Source: Marinomonas aquiplantarum
GTDB taxonomy: Bacteria; Pseudomonadota; Gammaproteobacteria; Pseudomonadales; Marinomonadaceae
Assembly (NCBI RefSeq): GCF_003314975.1
Contig: NZ_QNRF01000005.1
Coordinates: 248,001 to 312,000 of the forward strand
DNA length: 64,000 nt
Direction: 5' to 3'
A program made the translations under genes and the position numbers. The notes below the pieces were generated by a model. That model was not told the origin of the DNA. It made no database searches and worked only from the letters and a program-made list of their open reading frames with translations. Of the stretch, positions 18,976 through 28,659 are shown one piece after another. Within the stretch, counting starts at the first letter, position 1. Each line of letters starts with the position of its first letter.

Positions 18976-19085
18976 TAGACAGCTTGCTAAAAGCAGAAGT
19001 GTAATATCAACAATGTTTGGTAGACATTTAAATTTCAGCCCAAAATATACATCGAAAGCCCATTGTTGAATGGGCTTTTTTTATG
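18976..19085 (+). ncRNA. Candidate small RNA or metH attenuator (promoter, short transcript, terminator)
   Basis: A promoter-like pair TAGACA (18976-18981) and TGTAAT (19000-19005) with an 18-base spacer is followed by about 65 bases and a strong terminator: stem AAAGCCCAT / ATGGGCTTT (19055-19063 with 19070-19078) and seven T. The 9-mer TCAACAATG at 19007-19015 is the exact complement of CATTGTTGA at 19061-19069, which forms part of the stem and the loop of that terminator. It could therefore compete as an antiterminator if transcription starts upstream of it. Either a short sRNA or a leader that attenuates metH, 110 bases downstream, is possible. Confidence 0.4.
19055..19085 (+). terminator. 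Strong intrinsic terminator upstream of metH
   Basis: Perfect 9-bp stem with a six-base loop and a T-run, well separated from the preceding gene's own terminator (18884-18916). Confidence 0.85.
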
Positions 19086-19194
19086 CTGAGTATTTGAACT
19101 CCTGAATCATTCATTTGCACATTACTTTTTTTCAACGTAAAGCAGAATGCTTTTGTTATAGTAGCTTAGCTTAAAATTATCTGAGGTATGAAGA

Positions 19195-22100
19195 GTGGCT
19201 AAATCGGTATCGTATTCTGTTCTTGAGCAGCGTCTATCTGAAAATGTATTGATCCTAGATGGTGCGATGGGAACCATGATTCAAGCTTATAAGCTTGAGG
19301 AAGAGGATTACCGAGGCCAACGCTTTGCTGACTGGCAGAGTGATTTAAAAGGCAATAATGATTTATTGTCAATCACGCAGCCTGCCATCATTAAAGAGAT
19401 ACACGCCAAGTATCTTGAAGCGGGTGCGGATATCATAGAAACCAACACCTTTAATGCCAACTATATTTCCATGTTGGACTACCACATGGAAGATTTAAGC
19501 TATGAATTAAATTTTGAATCCGCACGATTAGCCCGCGAAGCCGCTGATGAATTTACGGCTAACAATCCAGCCAAACCTCGTTTTGTGGCGGGAGCCGTTG
19601 GTCCTACCAGCCGAACCTGTACTATTTCTCCTGACGTTAATGACCCAGGTTTTCGAAACATTCACTTTGATGAATTGGTAGAAGCTTATACCACGGCTGT
19701 TGATGGCTTGATTAAAGGTGGTGTGGACATTCTTTTGATCGAAACCATTTTCGATACATTGAACGCGAAAGCGGCCATTTACGCTGTACTGGATTACTTT
19801 GAGAAAACTGGCGTACGTTATCCGATCATGATCTCAGGCACCATTACCGATGCCTCTGGTCGGACATTATCGGGTCAAACGACAGAAGCGTTCTGGAATT
19901 CCATTGCCCATGCTAAGCCAATCTCTGTTGGCCTTAACTGTGCTCTGGGACCAAAAGAACTACGTCAATACGTGGAAGAAATGTCTCGCATTGCCGACAC
20001 CCATGTTTCCGCTCACCCTAACGCAGGCTTGCCAAATGCCTTTGGTGAATACGATGAATCTCCAGAGGAAATGTTAGAAGAGATTCAAGGTTGGGTAGAG
20101 TCTGGCTTCTTAAACATTATTGGTGGCTGTTGTGGTACGGCACCTGAACACATTAAGACCTTTGCAAACGCTTTTTCCGAGGCAAAACCACGCCTTATTC
20201 CTGAGGTTGTTAAAGAGTGTCGTTTGTCAGGTTTAGAACCGTTCAATATTGGTGCTGATGCCTTATTCGTCAACGTAGGCGAGCGAACCAATGTTACCGG
20301 TTCTGCTATGTTTAAACGCTTAATCAAGGAAGGGGACTTTGATACGGCCTTGGATGTGGCGCGTCAGCAGGTAGAAAACGGTGCACAAATCATCGACATC
20401 AACATGGACGAAGGCATGTTGGATTCACAGGCGGCCATGGAACGTTTCTTGAAACTGATTGCGTCTGAGCCAGACATTTCCCGTGTGCCGATTATGTTGG
20501 ACTCTTCGAAATGGGAGATTCTTGAAGCCGGTTTAAAATGGATTCAGGGTAAAGGGGTTGTGAACTCCATCAGTATCAAGGAAGGCGAGGAGAAGTTTAA
20601 AGAGCAAGCTCGTAAACTGATGAAATACGGTGCGGCCGTGATTGTCATGGCGTTTGATGAAGCCGGACAAGCCGACACTCGTGAGCGCAAAATTGAAATC
20701 TGTCGTCGCTCTTATCATATCTTGGTGGATGAAGTTGGCTTTCCACCAGAAGACATTATTTTTGATCCAAACATTTTTGCTATTGCCACTGGCATAGAAG
20801 AGCACAACCGCTATGCGCTGGACTTCATTGAAGCCACCGGCGACATCACTCGAGAATTGCCTTATGCCAAGGTGTCCGGTGGTGTCTCGAACGTGTCTTT
20901 CTCATTTCGTGGTAACAACCCTGTTCGTGAAGCCATTCATGCGGTCTTTCTTTACCATGCTATAAAACAAGGTATGACAATGGGTATCGTCAATGCGGGT
21001 CAGTTGGCTTTGTATGAAGATATTCCGTTGAAATTACGCGATGCCGTAGAAGATGCGGTTTTGAACCGCACTCCTGATGCCACTGACAACTTGTTGGCTA
21101 TTGCCGGAGAGTTTGCAGGTACGGGAGAAGCAGCAGAGAAGGAAACACAAGAGTGGCGTGGTTTACCCGTGGCAGAACGTTTATCTCATGCGCTGGTTAA
21201 AGGCATTACGGAATTTATTGACGAAGACACTGAAGAAGCGCGTTTGTCTTACAATCGTCCATTGGAGGTGATCGAAGGACCATTAATGGACGGCATGAGC
21301 ATTGTCGGAGACCTGTTTGGCTCGGGTAAGATGTTTTTGCCGCAGGTTGTTAAGTCGGCACGTGTGATGAAAAAAGCGGTTGCCTACTTGATGCCTTTTA
21401 TTGAAGAAGAGAAAGCGCGAAACATGGACACGGCTTCGTCGAGTAATGGCAAAATTGTCATGGCGACTGTGAAAGGCGATGTGCACGACATTGGTAAAAA
21501 CATTGTTGGTGTGGTGTTGCAATGTAACAACTTTGAAGTGATAGACCTTGGCGTTATGGTGTCATCGGAAACCATATTGCGTACTGCAAAAGAAGAGGGT
21601 GCGGACATGATAGGTTTGTCTGGTCTGATCACACCTTCTTTGGATGAAATGGTTCACGTGGCCAAAGAGATGGAGCGTCAAGGTTTTGATTTACCTGTGA
21701 TGATAGGCGGCGCAACCACGTCAAAAGCCCATACCGCAGTGAAAATTGAACAAAACTACAAGCGTAATCAAGTGGTGCACGTGACTAACGCGTCTCGTAG
21801 TGTTGGTGTTGCCAGTGCTTTGCTAAGCAAAGATGCTGATCGACGTCAGAGCTTTGTTGATGACATCAAAGCGGATTATGAAAAGACTCGCATTCGCTAT
21901 AAAGACAGAGCGAAAGCTGGACGTCGTGTGGGTATCGATAAAGCAAGACAAAACAAACCACCGGTAACCTTTGACGGACAAGTGGTGACACCGAAACAAC
22001 TTGGCGTGACTGTGCTCAGTGAAAAAGATATCGATCTTTCTGTGGTTAAGGATTACATAGATTGGACACCATTTTTCCAAACATGGGAATTGGCGGGGGC

Positions 22101-22929
22101 TTATCCGCGCATTCTGACGGATGACGTGGTTGGCGAAGAAGCAACTCGTGTTTATCAAGATTCCTTGGTGATGCTAGATAAAGTGATTGCTGAAGCGAGT
22201 CTGAAAGCAAGAGCTGTAGTGGGTTTATTCCCCGCAAACCAAGTGAACCATGATGACATTGAGATTTACGCTGATGAATCACGTGATGAGGTAGTGGAAA
22301 CCTTATCTTTCTTACGCATTCAAAATGAATTAACCGCGCCAGGCAAATACAACTACAGCTTAGCGGATTTTGTTGCTCCGAAAGAATCTGGTGTTGCCGA
22401 TTACATGGGGGCTTTCGCCTGTGCTGCGGGTTTTGGTATCGATCCTTTGGTCGCTCAATACGAAGCGGATCATGATGACTATAATTCCATTATGATTAAA
22501 GCTGTCGCAGACCGTTTAGCAGAAGCCACAGCCGAATACTTGCACGAAAAAGTACGTAAAGACTTATGGGGTTATGCGCCACAAGAAAGCTTGAGCAATC
22601 AAGAATTGATTAAAGAAAAATATCAAGGCATTCGTCCTGCCCCAGGCTATCCTGCTTGCCCTGATCATACCGAAAAGACGAAATTATGGGATCTGCTTGG
22701 GGTTAAAGAGCGTATTGATATGGAGCTCACCGAAAGTTTTGCTATGTTGCCAACGGCTGCCGTAAGTGGTTGGTATTTTGCGCACCCAGATTCTACCTAC
22801 TTTGGTGTCGGCAAAATTGGCCCAGACCAAGTGGAAGAGTACGCAGAACGTAAAGGCATGAGCAAAGATGACGCTGAGCGTTGGTTAGCGCCAAATCTAG
22901 GATACGATCCAGAAGACGATCGTGTGTAA
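19195..22929 (+). CDS. metH: Cobalamin-dependent methionine synthase
   Basis: Transfers a methyl group from methyltetrahydrofolate to homocysteine through methylcobalamin. All modules are present in order: homocysteine domain (about 1-330) with zinc cysteines in GLNCALGP and [10 protein letters not shown]; pterin domain (about 350-640, [11 protein letters not shown]); cobalamin cap and Rossmann domain (about 650-890) with the D-x-H-x-x-G motif in [12 protein letters not shown]; and the C-terminal AdoMet reactivation domain (about 910-1235, [12 protein letters not shown]). At 1244 aa it is full length. Start GTG 19195 follows GAGG/GAAG. The following gene makes the adenosyl form of cobalamin, consistent with a B12-dependent unit. 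No cobalamin riboswitch is recognisable upstream. Confidence 0.98.
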   Translation: MAKSVSYSVLEQRLSENVLILDGAMGTMIQAYKLEEEDYRGQRFADWQSDLKGNNDLLSITQPAIIKEIHAKYLEAGADIIETNTFNANYISMLDYHMEDLSYELNFESARLAREAADEFTANNPAKPRFVAGAVGPTSRTCTISPDVNDPGFRNIHFDELVEAYTTAVDGLIKGGVDILLIETIFDTLNAKAAIYAVLDYFEKTGVRYPIMISGTITDASGRTLSGQTTEAFWNSIAHAKPISVGLNCALGPKELRQYVEEMSRIADTHVSAHPNAGLPNAFGEYDESPEEMLEEIQGWVESGFLNIIGGCCGTAPEHIKTFANAFSEAKPRLIPEVVKECRLSGLEPFNIGADALFVNVGERTNVTGSAMFKRLIKEGDFDTALDVARQQVENGAQIIDINMDEGMLDSQAAMERFLKLIASEPDISRVPIMLDSSKWEILEAGLKWIQGKGVVNSISIKEGEEKFKEQARKLMKYGAAVIVMAFDEAGQADTRERKIEICRRSYHILVDEVGFPPEDIIFDPNIFAIATGIEEHNRYALDFIEATGDITRELPYAKVSGGVSNVSFSFRGNNPVREAIHAVFLYHAIKQGMTMGIVNAGQLALYEDIPLKLRDAVEDAVLNRTPDATDNLLAIAGEFAGTGEAAEKETQEWRGLPVAERLSHALVKGITEFIDEDTEEARLSYNRPLEVIEGPLMDGMSIVGDLFGSGKMFLPQVVKSARVMKKAVAYLMPFIEEEKARNMDTASSSNGKIVMATVKGDVHDIGKNIVGVVLQCNNFEVIDLGVMVSSETILRTAKEEGADMIGLSGLITPSLDEMVHVAKEMERQGFDLPVMIGGATTSKAHTAVKIEQNYKRNQVVHVTNASRSVGVASALLSKDADRRQSFVDDIKADYEKTRIRYKDRAKAGRRVGIDKARQNKPPVTFDGQVVTPKQLGVTVLSEKDIDLSVVKDYIDWTPFFQTWELAGAYPRILTDDVVGEEATRVYQDSLVMLDKVIAEASLKARAVVGLFPANQVNHDDIEIYADESRDEVVETLSFLRIQNELTAPGKYNYSLADFVAPKESGVADYMGAFACAAGFGIDPLVAQYEADHDDYNSIMIKAVADRLAEATAEYLHEKVRKDLWGYAPQESLSNQELIKEKYQGIRPAPGYPACPDHTEKTKLWDLLGVKERIDMELTESFAMLPTAAVSGWYFAHPDSTYFGVGKIGPDQVEEYAERKGMSKDDAERWLAPNLGYDPEDDRV

Positions 22930-22952
22930 AGCTAAATCGACAGAGAGATTTC

Positions 22953-23561
22953 ATGGCTAAGGTTATTAAGGACTCAGAACAGCATAAAAATCGCATGCAA
23001 GCGATCAAAAAGCATGTTGATAAGCGGATTGCCAAAGCACAAGAGGATAAAGGTACCTTTGTACTCTTGACCGGAAATGGCAAAGGTAAATCCAGCTCGG
23101 CTTTAGGCATGGTGGCTCGCGCCTTAGGTCATGGGATGAAAGTAGGGGTTGTGCAGTTTCTCAAGGGAGAATGGAATACAGGTGAAATTGATTTCTTCCG
23201 TAAACAAGAGCATGTTCGCTGGGAAATCATGCCTTCTGGTTTTACTTGGGAAACACAAAATCGTGACGCTGACATTCAGTCCTCTGAGCAAGCTTGGCGT
23301 CAAGCTGAAGAAATGTTACAAGACGATAGTTTCGATCTTGTGGTGTTAGATGAATTAACCTACCTTTTGCATTATGAATACCTTGATGAAGGTAAGGTTT
23401 TGGATGCCTTGATGGCGCGTCCAGAAAATCAACATTTGGTCGTGACGGGGCGTGGCGCTTCAGATGCGTTGGTTGAGCTTGCTGATACGGTGAGTGAAAT
23501 AAAGGAAGTCAAACATGCTTTTAAACGTGGTATAAAAGCGCAGAAAGGGTTGGAGTTTTAG
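22953..23561 (+). CDS. cobO: Cob(I)yrinic acid a,c-diamide adenosyltransferase
   Basis: Adds the adenosyl ligand to reduced corrinoids (CobO/BtuR/CobA type). The P-loop-like ATP site is LLTGNGKGKSSSALG (about residues 32-46), followed by VVQFLKGEWNTGE and the acidic strand LVVLDELTYLL, all conserved in the family. About 202 aa, close to E. coli BtuR (196 aa). ATG 22953 follows AGAGAG; a longer in-frame extension runs back into metH and is unlikely. Only 23 bases separate it from the metH stop, so the pair is probably one operon serving cobalamin use. No other corrinoid gene is in the window. Confidence 0.95.
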   Translation: MAKVIKDSEQHKNRMQAIKKHVDKRIAKAQEDKGTFVLLTGNGKGKSSSALGMVARALGHGMKVGVVQFLKGEWNTGEIDFFRKQEHVRWEIMPSGFTWETQNRDADIQSSEQAWRQAEEMLQDDSFDLVVLDELTYLLHYEYLDEGKVLDALMARPENQHLVVTGRGASDALVELADTVSEIKEVKHAFKRGIKAQKGLEF

Positions 23562-23667
23562 TTTAATTTGGTGATTTCATCTATATATTGAAATTTATTT
23601 GGATGAATATACTGCTCACACACTGGTATGATTTTTCTTTTTATATCGACAGTATTTGAGGTGAGAT

Positions 23668-24021
23668 ATGTCTTCTATTGAGCGTTTGGAAGTGGGTCAA
23701 CGCATGAGCCGCATTGTAAAACACAATGGCACAATTTATTTGTGTGGTCAGGTGGCTGCAGATGCTAATGCTGGAATCGCTGAGCAAACACAAACTATGC
23801 TAGATAAAGTAGAAGCATTATTGACTCAGGCAGGCTCAGATAAGGAACACATTCTTTCAGCGACGGTTTACATTCGAGACATGAAAGACTTTGCAGCAAT
23901 GAATGCCGTTTGGGATGCTTGGGTGCCAGAGGGGCATGCTCCTGCCCGTGCTTGCGTCGAGGCTAGAATGGCTCGCCCAGAGTTGTTAGTTGAAGTCTCT
24001 GTGGTTGCAGCTGAAAAATAA
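23668..24021 (+). CDS. RidA family protein (YjgF/YER057c/UK114)
   Basis: A 117-aa trimeric-type protein that typically hydrolyses reactive enamine/imine intermediates made by PLP enzymes. The family arginine is present near residue 104 in [21 protein letters not shown], together with the G(Q)VAAD and ATVYIRD segments. It is closer to the archetypal-like Rid subfamilies (Rid4-7 style 'YLCGQVA') than to RidA itself, so the preferred substrate is uncertain. It is monocistronic, starting after GAGGTGAG, and ends at a bidirectional terminator. Confidence 0.88.
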   Translation: MSSIERLEVGQRMSRIVKHNGTIYLCGQVAADANAGIAEQTQTMLDKVEALLTQAGSDKEHILSATVYIRDMKDFAAMNAVWDAWVPEGHAPARACVEARMARPELLVEVSVVAAEK

Positions 24022-24037
24022 TTTTTCGCTTAATATT

Positions 24038-24065
24038 AACTGGTGTCGTTCGATGCCAGTTTTTA
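24038..24065. terminator. Bidirectional terminator between ridA-like and cNMP-domain genes
   Basis: Stem AACTGGTGTC / GATGCCAGTT (two G-T pairs) with a GTTC loop and a T-run on the plus strand; it lies between converging stops. Confidence 0.7.
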
Positions 24066-24557
24066 ATTTCTTTTTACGACAACATCATTTTCGACTAAAG
24101 CGTTACTTAATACTCTGATGGTTCTTGCCATATCTCTTGAAAGGTTCATGAGTAAGATGCCAAAGTCGAATGGGTAATCGTCATGAAAGTCACTAAACAG
24201 CTGACTTGATATTTCCAGTAATAGGCTGTCTTCATTAGCGTGCAAGCTTCCGACTCGCTCATGGAGTGCAATCATAGAGACAAACCCTATGGCTTCACCG
24301 AATTTAATTGTTCGGGTTCGAGTTTGCTTATCTCCATGCTGTTTATAGAAATCCAAATTGCCATGCAGCACAGCGTGAAAACTATTGCCTTTGCTACCAT
24401 AGGAAAAGATCTCTTCCCCCATACCCACTTGATGAATCACACCATTATCCAATAGATATTGAATGCCAGAATCAGATAGAGCGCCAAAAATGGAGCCTTT
24501 TTTTAATTCAGCTGGTGATATGTCGTATTTTGCTTCATTTGCTAAGACGGTTTGCAT
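24063..24557 (-). CDS. Stand-alone cyclic nucleotide-binding domain protein
   Basis: A 164-aa protein made almost wholly of a cNMP-binding (CRP-type) beta-roll, about residues 20-130: FGALSDSGIQYLLDNGVIHQVGMGEEIFSYG, then GNSFHAVLHGNLDFYK, then FGEAIGFVSMIA. The C-terminal helix is not followed by a winged helix, so it is not a transcription factor. The phosphate-binding cassette is atypical: the usual F-G-E-x-A/G-L...R-x-A stretch reads FGEAIGFVSM...HERVGSLHA, so cAMP binding is uncertain. It could be a regulator acting through protein contact. Convergent with ridA-like; long upstream region shared with ybiT. Confidence 0.75.
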   Translation of the reverse strand: MQTVLANEAKYDISPAELKKGSIFGALSDSGIQYLLDNGVIHQVGMGEEIFSYGSKGNSFHAVLHGNLDFYKQHGDKQTRTRTIKFGEAIGFVSMIALHERVGSLHANEDSLLLEISSQLFSDFHDDYPFDFGILLMNLSRDMARTIRVLSNALVENDVVVKRN

Positions 24558-24759
24558 AAGAACCCTCCCGTCATTTTCTTTGTTCTATTAATCATCGACC
24601 AATTTTGGTGTTTCTAAATGATTTTTTCATAATTTAAGTGTGGCGCGATTGATGCCAATACACTAGGTGCTTTTTGTGTGGTCGAGTAACGCATCATATT
24701 CCTTTGTAATCATAAGTGAGAGTGCGGTGATGAAATGTCCGTTATTCGCAATAAGTGTA

Positions 24760-24773
24760 TTGATCGATATCAG
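24760..24773. promoter_or_regulatory. Possible FNR/Anr-type site
   Basis: TTGAT-CGAT-ATCAG differs from the FNR consensus TTGAT-N4-ATCAA by one base. It lies in the 265-base region between the divergent cNMP-domain gene and ybiT, about 114 bases before the chosen ybiT start. One match of this kind is weak evidence. Confidence 0.25.
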
Positions 24774-24822
24774 AACAGGTTCGCAACCCATGGGCTTTCT
24801 ATGCGATAATGCGCGCACTTAA

Positions 24823-24839
24823 TTGCCCCAATGGGGCAA
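24823..24839. repeat. Perfect 8-1-8 palindrome in the ybiT leader
   Basis: TTGCCCCA-A-TGGGGCAA, 35 bases upstream of the chosen ybiT start. No T-run follows on either strand, so it is not a terminator. It could be an operator or an mRNA hairpin. Confidence 0.5.
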
Positions 24840-24873
24840 AAACAATTTATTTAATGAAGAGTGGAACAAAACC

Positions 24874-26460
24874 TTGTTAACAACAGCCAATATCACCATG
24901 CAATTTGGTGCAAAACCTCTATTCGAAAACGTCTCTGTAAAGTTTGGCGAAGGCAAACGCTATGGACTCATCGGTGCAAACGGTTGTGGTAAATCCACCT
25001 TCATGAAAATTCTAGGTGGTGACTTAGAGCCGAGCGCGGGTAACGTGTCTAAAGATCCTAATGAGCGCCTAGGTAAACTGAAACAGGATCAGTTTGCTTA
25101 CGAAGAATATTCAGTTATTGATACTGTCATTATGGGACACACTGAACTTTGGGCGATTAAATCTGAAAAAGATGCCATCTACGCGAAAGCTGAAATGACT
25201 GAAGAGGATGGTTTGCGAGCTGGTGATTTAGAAGCTGAGTTTGCTGAAATGGATGGCTACACGGCGGATGCTCGTGCCGGTGAGTTATTGTTAGGGGTTG
25301 GTATTCCAACTGAGCAGCATTACGGTTTAATGAGCGAAGTCGCACCTGGTTTGAAACTGCGAGTTTTGCTGGCTCAAGCTTTGTTTTCTGATCCTGATAT
25401 TTTATTGTTGGACGAGCCGACCAACAACTTGGATATTAATACCATTCGCTGGTTGGAAGGGGTGTTAGTCGAACGTACTTGCACCATGATTATTATTTCC
25501 CACGATCGTCACTTCTTGAACTCTGTTTGTACCAATATGGCTGACTTGGATTACGGTGAACTGCGTTTGTTCTCTGGTAATTATGATGAATACATGACTG
25601 CAGCGACTCAGGTACGTGAACGCTTGTTGGCCGACAATGCGAAGAAGAAAGCGCAAATCAATGAATTGAAATCCTTTGTTAGCCGTTTCTCTGCTAACGC
25701 ATCTAAGTCAAAACAAGCAACGTCTCGTGCCAAACAGATTGATAAAATTCAATTGGAAGAGGTTAAGCCGTCTAGCCGTCAAAACCCATTTATTCGTTTT
25801 GAGCAAGAGAAGAAGCTACACCGTTTAGCTTTACAGGTTGAGAATGTTGCAAAATCCTACGATGAAAAGATTTTCAGTGATCTGAATATGATGGTCGAAG
25901 TAGGTGAGCGTATTGCGGTCATTGGTCCAAACGGTATTGGTAAAACAACCCTACTAAAATGTCTGGTAGGCGACACTGAATTGACTCAAGGTGACGTAAA
26001 CTGGTCGGATAACGCGAACATTGGTTATTACGCTCAGGATCATGCTCATGAATTTGAAAAAGACGTAGATCTATTAGAATGGATGGGACAGTGGGGGCAA
26101 GAAGGGGACGATGAACAGGTGATTCGTGGCACTCTTGGTCGCTTGTTGTTCTCACAAAACGACATCAAAAAGTCGGTCAAAGTCTTGTCTGGTGGTGAGC
26201 AAGGTCGAATGCTATTTGGTAAGTTGATGTTGCAAAAGCCAAACGTTCTTGTGATGGATGAACCGACTAACCACATGGATATGGAATCGATTGAATCCTT
26301 AAACCTAGCGCTTGAACATTACCCTGGCACCTTGTTATTTGTCAGTCATGACCGTGAGTTTGTTTCTTCATTGGCAACTCGCATCGTGGAAGTGACTGCG
26401 GATGGCATTGTGGATTTCCATGGTACATACGATGAGTATCTAGCCAAAATGGACAGCTAG
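24874..26460 (+). CDS. ybiT: ABC-F family ATPase, YbiT type
   Basis: Ribosome-associated ABC-F protein with two ATPase domains and no membrane domain. The first Walker A is [10 protein letters not shown], with Walker [13 protein letters not shown]. The second is [10 protein letters not shown], with signature LSGGEQGRM and Walker [12 protein letters not shown]. The linker between them carries the conserved [24 protein letters not shown] helix. Sequence follows E. coli YbiT almost domain for domain. I chose TTG 24874 (528 aa; E. coli 530) because the protein then begins [12 protein letters not shown], matching the family start; a TTG 51 bases earlier falls in the palindrome. Followed by a strong terminator. 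Confidence 0.93.
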   Translation: MLTTANITMQFGAKPLFENVSVKFGEGKRYGLIGANGCGKSTFMKILGGDLEPSAGNVSKDPNERLGKLKQDQFAYEEYSVIDTVIMGHTELWAIKSEKDAIYAKAEMTEEDGLRAGDLEAEFAEMDGYTADARAGELLLGVGIPTEQHYGLMSEVAPGLKLRVLLAQALFSDPDILLLDEPTNNLDINTIRWLEGVLVERTCTMIIISHDRHFLNSVCTNMADLDYGELRLFSGNYDEYMTAATQVRERLLADNAKKKAQINELKSFVSRFSANASKSKQATSRAKQIDKIQLEEVKPSSRQNPFIRFEQEKKLHRLALQVENVAKSYDEKIFSDLNMMVEVGERIAVIGPNGIGKTTLLKCLVGDTELTQGDVNWSDNANIGYYAQDHAHEFEKDVDLLEWMGQWGQEGDDEQVIRGTLGRLLFSQNDIKKSVKVLSGGEQGRMLFGKLMLQKPNVLVMDEPTNHMDMESIESLNLALEHYPGTLLFVSHDREFVSSLATRIVEVTADGIVDFHGTYDEYLAKMDS

Positions 26461-26484
26461 CAACACATTGCTAAAGACTGTTAT

Positions 26485-26520
26485 AAAAAAGGGAAATCGA
26501 TTGATTTCCCTTTTTTATTT
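26485..26520 (+). terminator. Terminator after ybiT
   Basis: Stem AAAGGGAAATC / GATTTCCCTTT with a GATT loop and a T-rich tail; A-rich on the other side, so it may also serve the opposing MOSC gene. Confidence 0.85.
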
Positions 26521-26542
26521 TTAAATTAATGATAATGCTAAT

Positions 26543-27379
26543 TTAGCGTTTATCTTCATAGATGTCCGCTTGTTGATATTCTAATATTTCTACTTTATCA
26601 CCCTGTCGGATAACCCCTTGATTTAACGCAATCATATTGCTGCCAAAAGTAATGCCGGTGTTTTTTAGCTTACGGAACTTTGCTAGGCTCTTTAGGGGTT
26701 CGCCTAGTTTGCTGCGCTCAGCATTATCAGGATCAATGGTAGTAAAGATACAGCGCACACAAGGCTTAATGTTTTCAAATTCCACTTCACCTATACGAAT
26801 GCGCTTCCAGGTATCTTCAGCGAACGCTTCATTGCCTTTGATTACGATGTTAGGGCGAAATTGCCCCATGCGGATAGGTTCTGGACAGGTCCGATTGAGC
26901 TCTTCTAGTGATGCTTCGGTGGTTAATAAAAATGGGTAACCATCGGCAAAGCCGACAGGCGAATCAGGACGACGACTGGTGAAACGTTGTGATGATTCAC
27001 CAAAAAACACCAATTCGGTTTCGACGGATAATATTGATTGAAACCAAAGGTTTGCCGTTTCACCTACTGACTGGGCGGCCATAGAATTGCCCCAGATGAT
27101 CACCTCTCGATAAGACTGAGGAAACTCATTTGGATTCAGAATTAACGTACTTTGTGCATCAGGGTGACTAAGTTCAAGCTGATTGTTCGGCAACACCTGA
27201 GCCTTAATTCGGATTAGTTGAGGGTGTTTACGACCCGTGATGAATTCGCCATTTGGCTTGATTAGCATATAGCGACGATCATTCTTTAGCCCTGAAAATT
27301 GCACTTCAGCGCTTGAGCTTTGGATTCCATGGATAGATTTAATCGGATAAATGGCAAGTTCACTGAGCAAATAAGACAT
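26543..27379 (-). CDS. MOSC domain protein (YcbX-like, without ferredoxin domain)
   Basis: A 278-aa protein with an N-terminal MOSC beta-barrel (LAIYPIKSIHGI...LKNDRRYMLI, about residues 5-120) and a C-terminal MOSC domain (about 130-275). The molybdenum-cofactor cysteine motif is visible as IKPCVRCIFTTIDPD (about residue 205), as in YcbX and mARC, which reduce N-hydroxylated compounds. E. coli YcbX is 369 aa with a 2Fe-2S domain at the end; that domain is missing here, so a separate electron donor would be needed. Monocistronic, leftward. The substrate is unknown. Confidence 0.87.
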   Translation of the reverse strand: MSYLLSELAIYPIKSIHGIQSSSAEVQFSGLKNDRRYMLIKPNGEFITGRKHPQLIRIKAQVLPNNQLELSHPDAQSTLILNPNEFPQSYREVIIWGNSMAAQSVGETANLWFQSILSVETELVFFGESSQRFTSRRPDSPVGFADGYPFLLTTEASLEELNRTCPEPIRMGQFRPNIVIKGNEAFAEDTWKRIRIGEVEFENIKPCVRCIFTTIDPDNAERSKLGEPLKSLAKFRKLKNTGITFGSNMIALNQGVIRQGDKVEILEYQQADIYEDKR

Positions 27380-27440
27380 AACAACTCCTGCTTGAAGAAA
27401 TTATTATTGCGTATTTTCAGTGCTTGAGAAAGAAGAATAA

Positions 27441-27476
27441 AAAAACCTCGGGGCACAAGCCTCCGAGGTTTTTAAT
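27441..27476 (-). terminator. Terminator after the ornithine decarboxylase gene
   Basis: On the minus strand, stem AACCTCGG / CCGAGGTT with an 11-base loop followed by a run of T. It separates the decarboxylase from the MOSC gene. Confidence 0.85.
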
Positions 27477-27492
27477 AAGCACAGATAAACGC

Positions 27493-28659
27493 TTATAGAT
27501 AGTAGGATTCTAATGGTGGGAAACCGTTAAATTCGATGGCACTGTAGGTGGTTGTGTAAGCACCAGTCGAAAGCCAGTACATACGATCCCCAATGGCCAA
27601 ATTTAATGGCAGTCCATACTTATAGTTCTCATACATGATGTCAGCGCTATCACAGGTTGGGCCAGCAATAATTACTTCTTCCAATTCACCCCCTTTTTCG
27701 ACATGAATAGGGTACTTAATCGATTCATCTAAGGTTTCGATTAAGCCAGAAAACTTACCAACATCTGTAAATACCCAGCGGTTTAATGCAGTATGGGATT
27801 TACGGGAAATTAGCACGACTTCACTGACGAGAATACCCGCATTTGAAATCAATGAGCGACCTGGTTCTAAAATGATACGTGGAATATCATCGCCAAAATC
27901 TTCTTCTAAGAAGCGAGTAATTTCTTCAGCATAAACCGATAACTCATTTGTCTTAGAAAGGTAGTTCGCAGGGAAGCCACCGCCCATATTGATCATTTGA
28001 AGGATAATCCCATCTTCTTCCTTAAGACGTTCGAAAATCACTTTCACACTGGCAATGGCTGCATCCCATGCGCCAATATCACGTTGTTGTGAGCCAACAT
28101 GGAAAGACACTCCGTATGGAACAAGTCCAAGCTCTTTCGCCAAAATCAACAAATCCATCGCCATGTCAGGACGACAACCAAACTTACGTGATAGTGGCCA
28201 GTCAGCTGTTACCGTGCCTTCTGTCAAAATACGTACGTAGATTTTAGAGCCTGGAGCGGCTTTGGCGATGTTGCGTAAATCCGCTTCCGAGTCTGTCGCG
28301 AACATACGCACACCTTTTTCATAAAAGTAGCGTACGTCTTTGGCTTTTTTAATGGTATTACCATAACTCACACGATCTGGAGATATGCCACCAATGGCAA
28401 ATAATTTATCCAGCTCATAGCGAGAGGCCACGTCAAAGTTAGAGCCGCGATCTCTAAGGAGTTCTAAAATTTGTGGTGCCGGATTAGCTTTGATCGCATA
28501 AAAAATATCAGCGACAGGAAAGCCTTTACTTAATTCAGTGTAAGCTTCATCGATGATTTCTGTGTCAATAACAACAAAAGGGGTGTCTTTTTTATCTGCA
28601 AACGCTTTTAGACGAGCAAAACGTTCTGGTGTGTAGAATTCATTAACGTCAATAGACAT
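27493..28659 (-). CDS. Ornithine/lysine decarboxylase, fold type III PLP enzyme
   Basis: Decarboxylates ornithine to putrescine (some homologues act on lysine). The PLP-lysine motif FYAIKANPAPQIL is at about residues 43-55, the PLP-phosphate glycine region is MGGGFPANY, and the active-site cysteine at the dimer interface is GPTCDSADIM (about residue 340). About 388 aa, like the short eukaryote-type ODC found in Pseudomonas (PA4519) rather than the long SpeC/CadA enzymes. Start ATG 28659 follows AGGAG; an in-frame start seven codons earlier lacks a good site. A leader of about 150 bases with its own promoter precedes it. Confidence 0.92.
   Translation of the reverse strand: MSIDVNEFYTPERFARLKAFADKKDTPFVVIDTEIIDEAYTELSKGFPVADIFYAIKANPAPQILELLRDRGSNFDVASRYELDKLFAIGGISPDRVSYGNTIKKAKDVRYFYEKGVRMFATDSEADLRNIAKAAPGSKIYVRILTEGTVTADWPLSRKFGCRPDMAMDLLILAKELGLVPYGVSFHVGSQQRDIGAWDAAIASVKVIFERLKEEDGIILQMINMGGGFPANYLSKTNELSVYAEEITRFLEEDFGDDIPRIILEPGRSLISNAGILVSEVVLISRKSHTALNRWVFTDVGKFSGLIETLDESIKYPIHVEKGGELEEVIIAGPTCDSADIMYENYKYGLPLNLAIGDRMYWLSTGAYTTTYSAIEFNGFPPLESYYL

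Noticed and set aside
18970..18990. Possible MetJ box (AGACAT repeats) upstream of metH
   Set aside because: Matches to AGACGTCT tandem boxes are too poor, and TAGACA is better explained as a -35 element.
19012..19068. An 18-codon frame (ATG to TGA) in the short metH-upstream transcript
   Set aside because: No ribosome-binding site and no recognisable composition; the RNA structure explains the region better.
19086..19194. Cobalamin riboswitch or MetR site near metH
   Set aside because: No B12-box consensus is visible; the dyad TGAAT-C-ATTCA has the wrong spacing for the MetR consensus TGAA-N5-TTCA.
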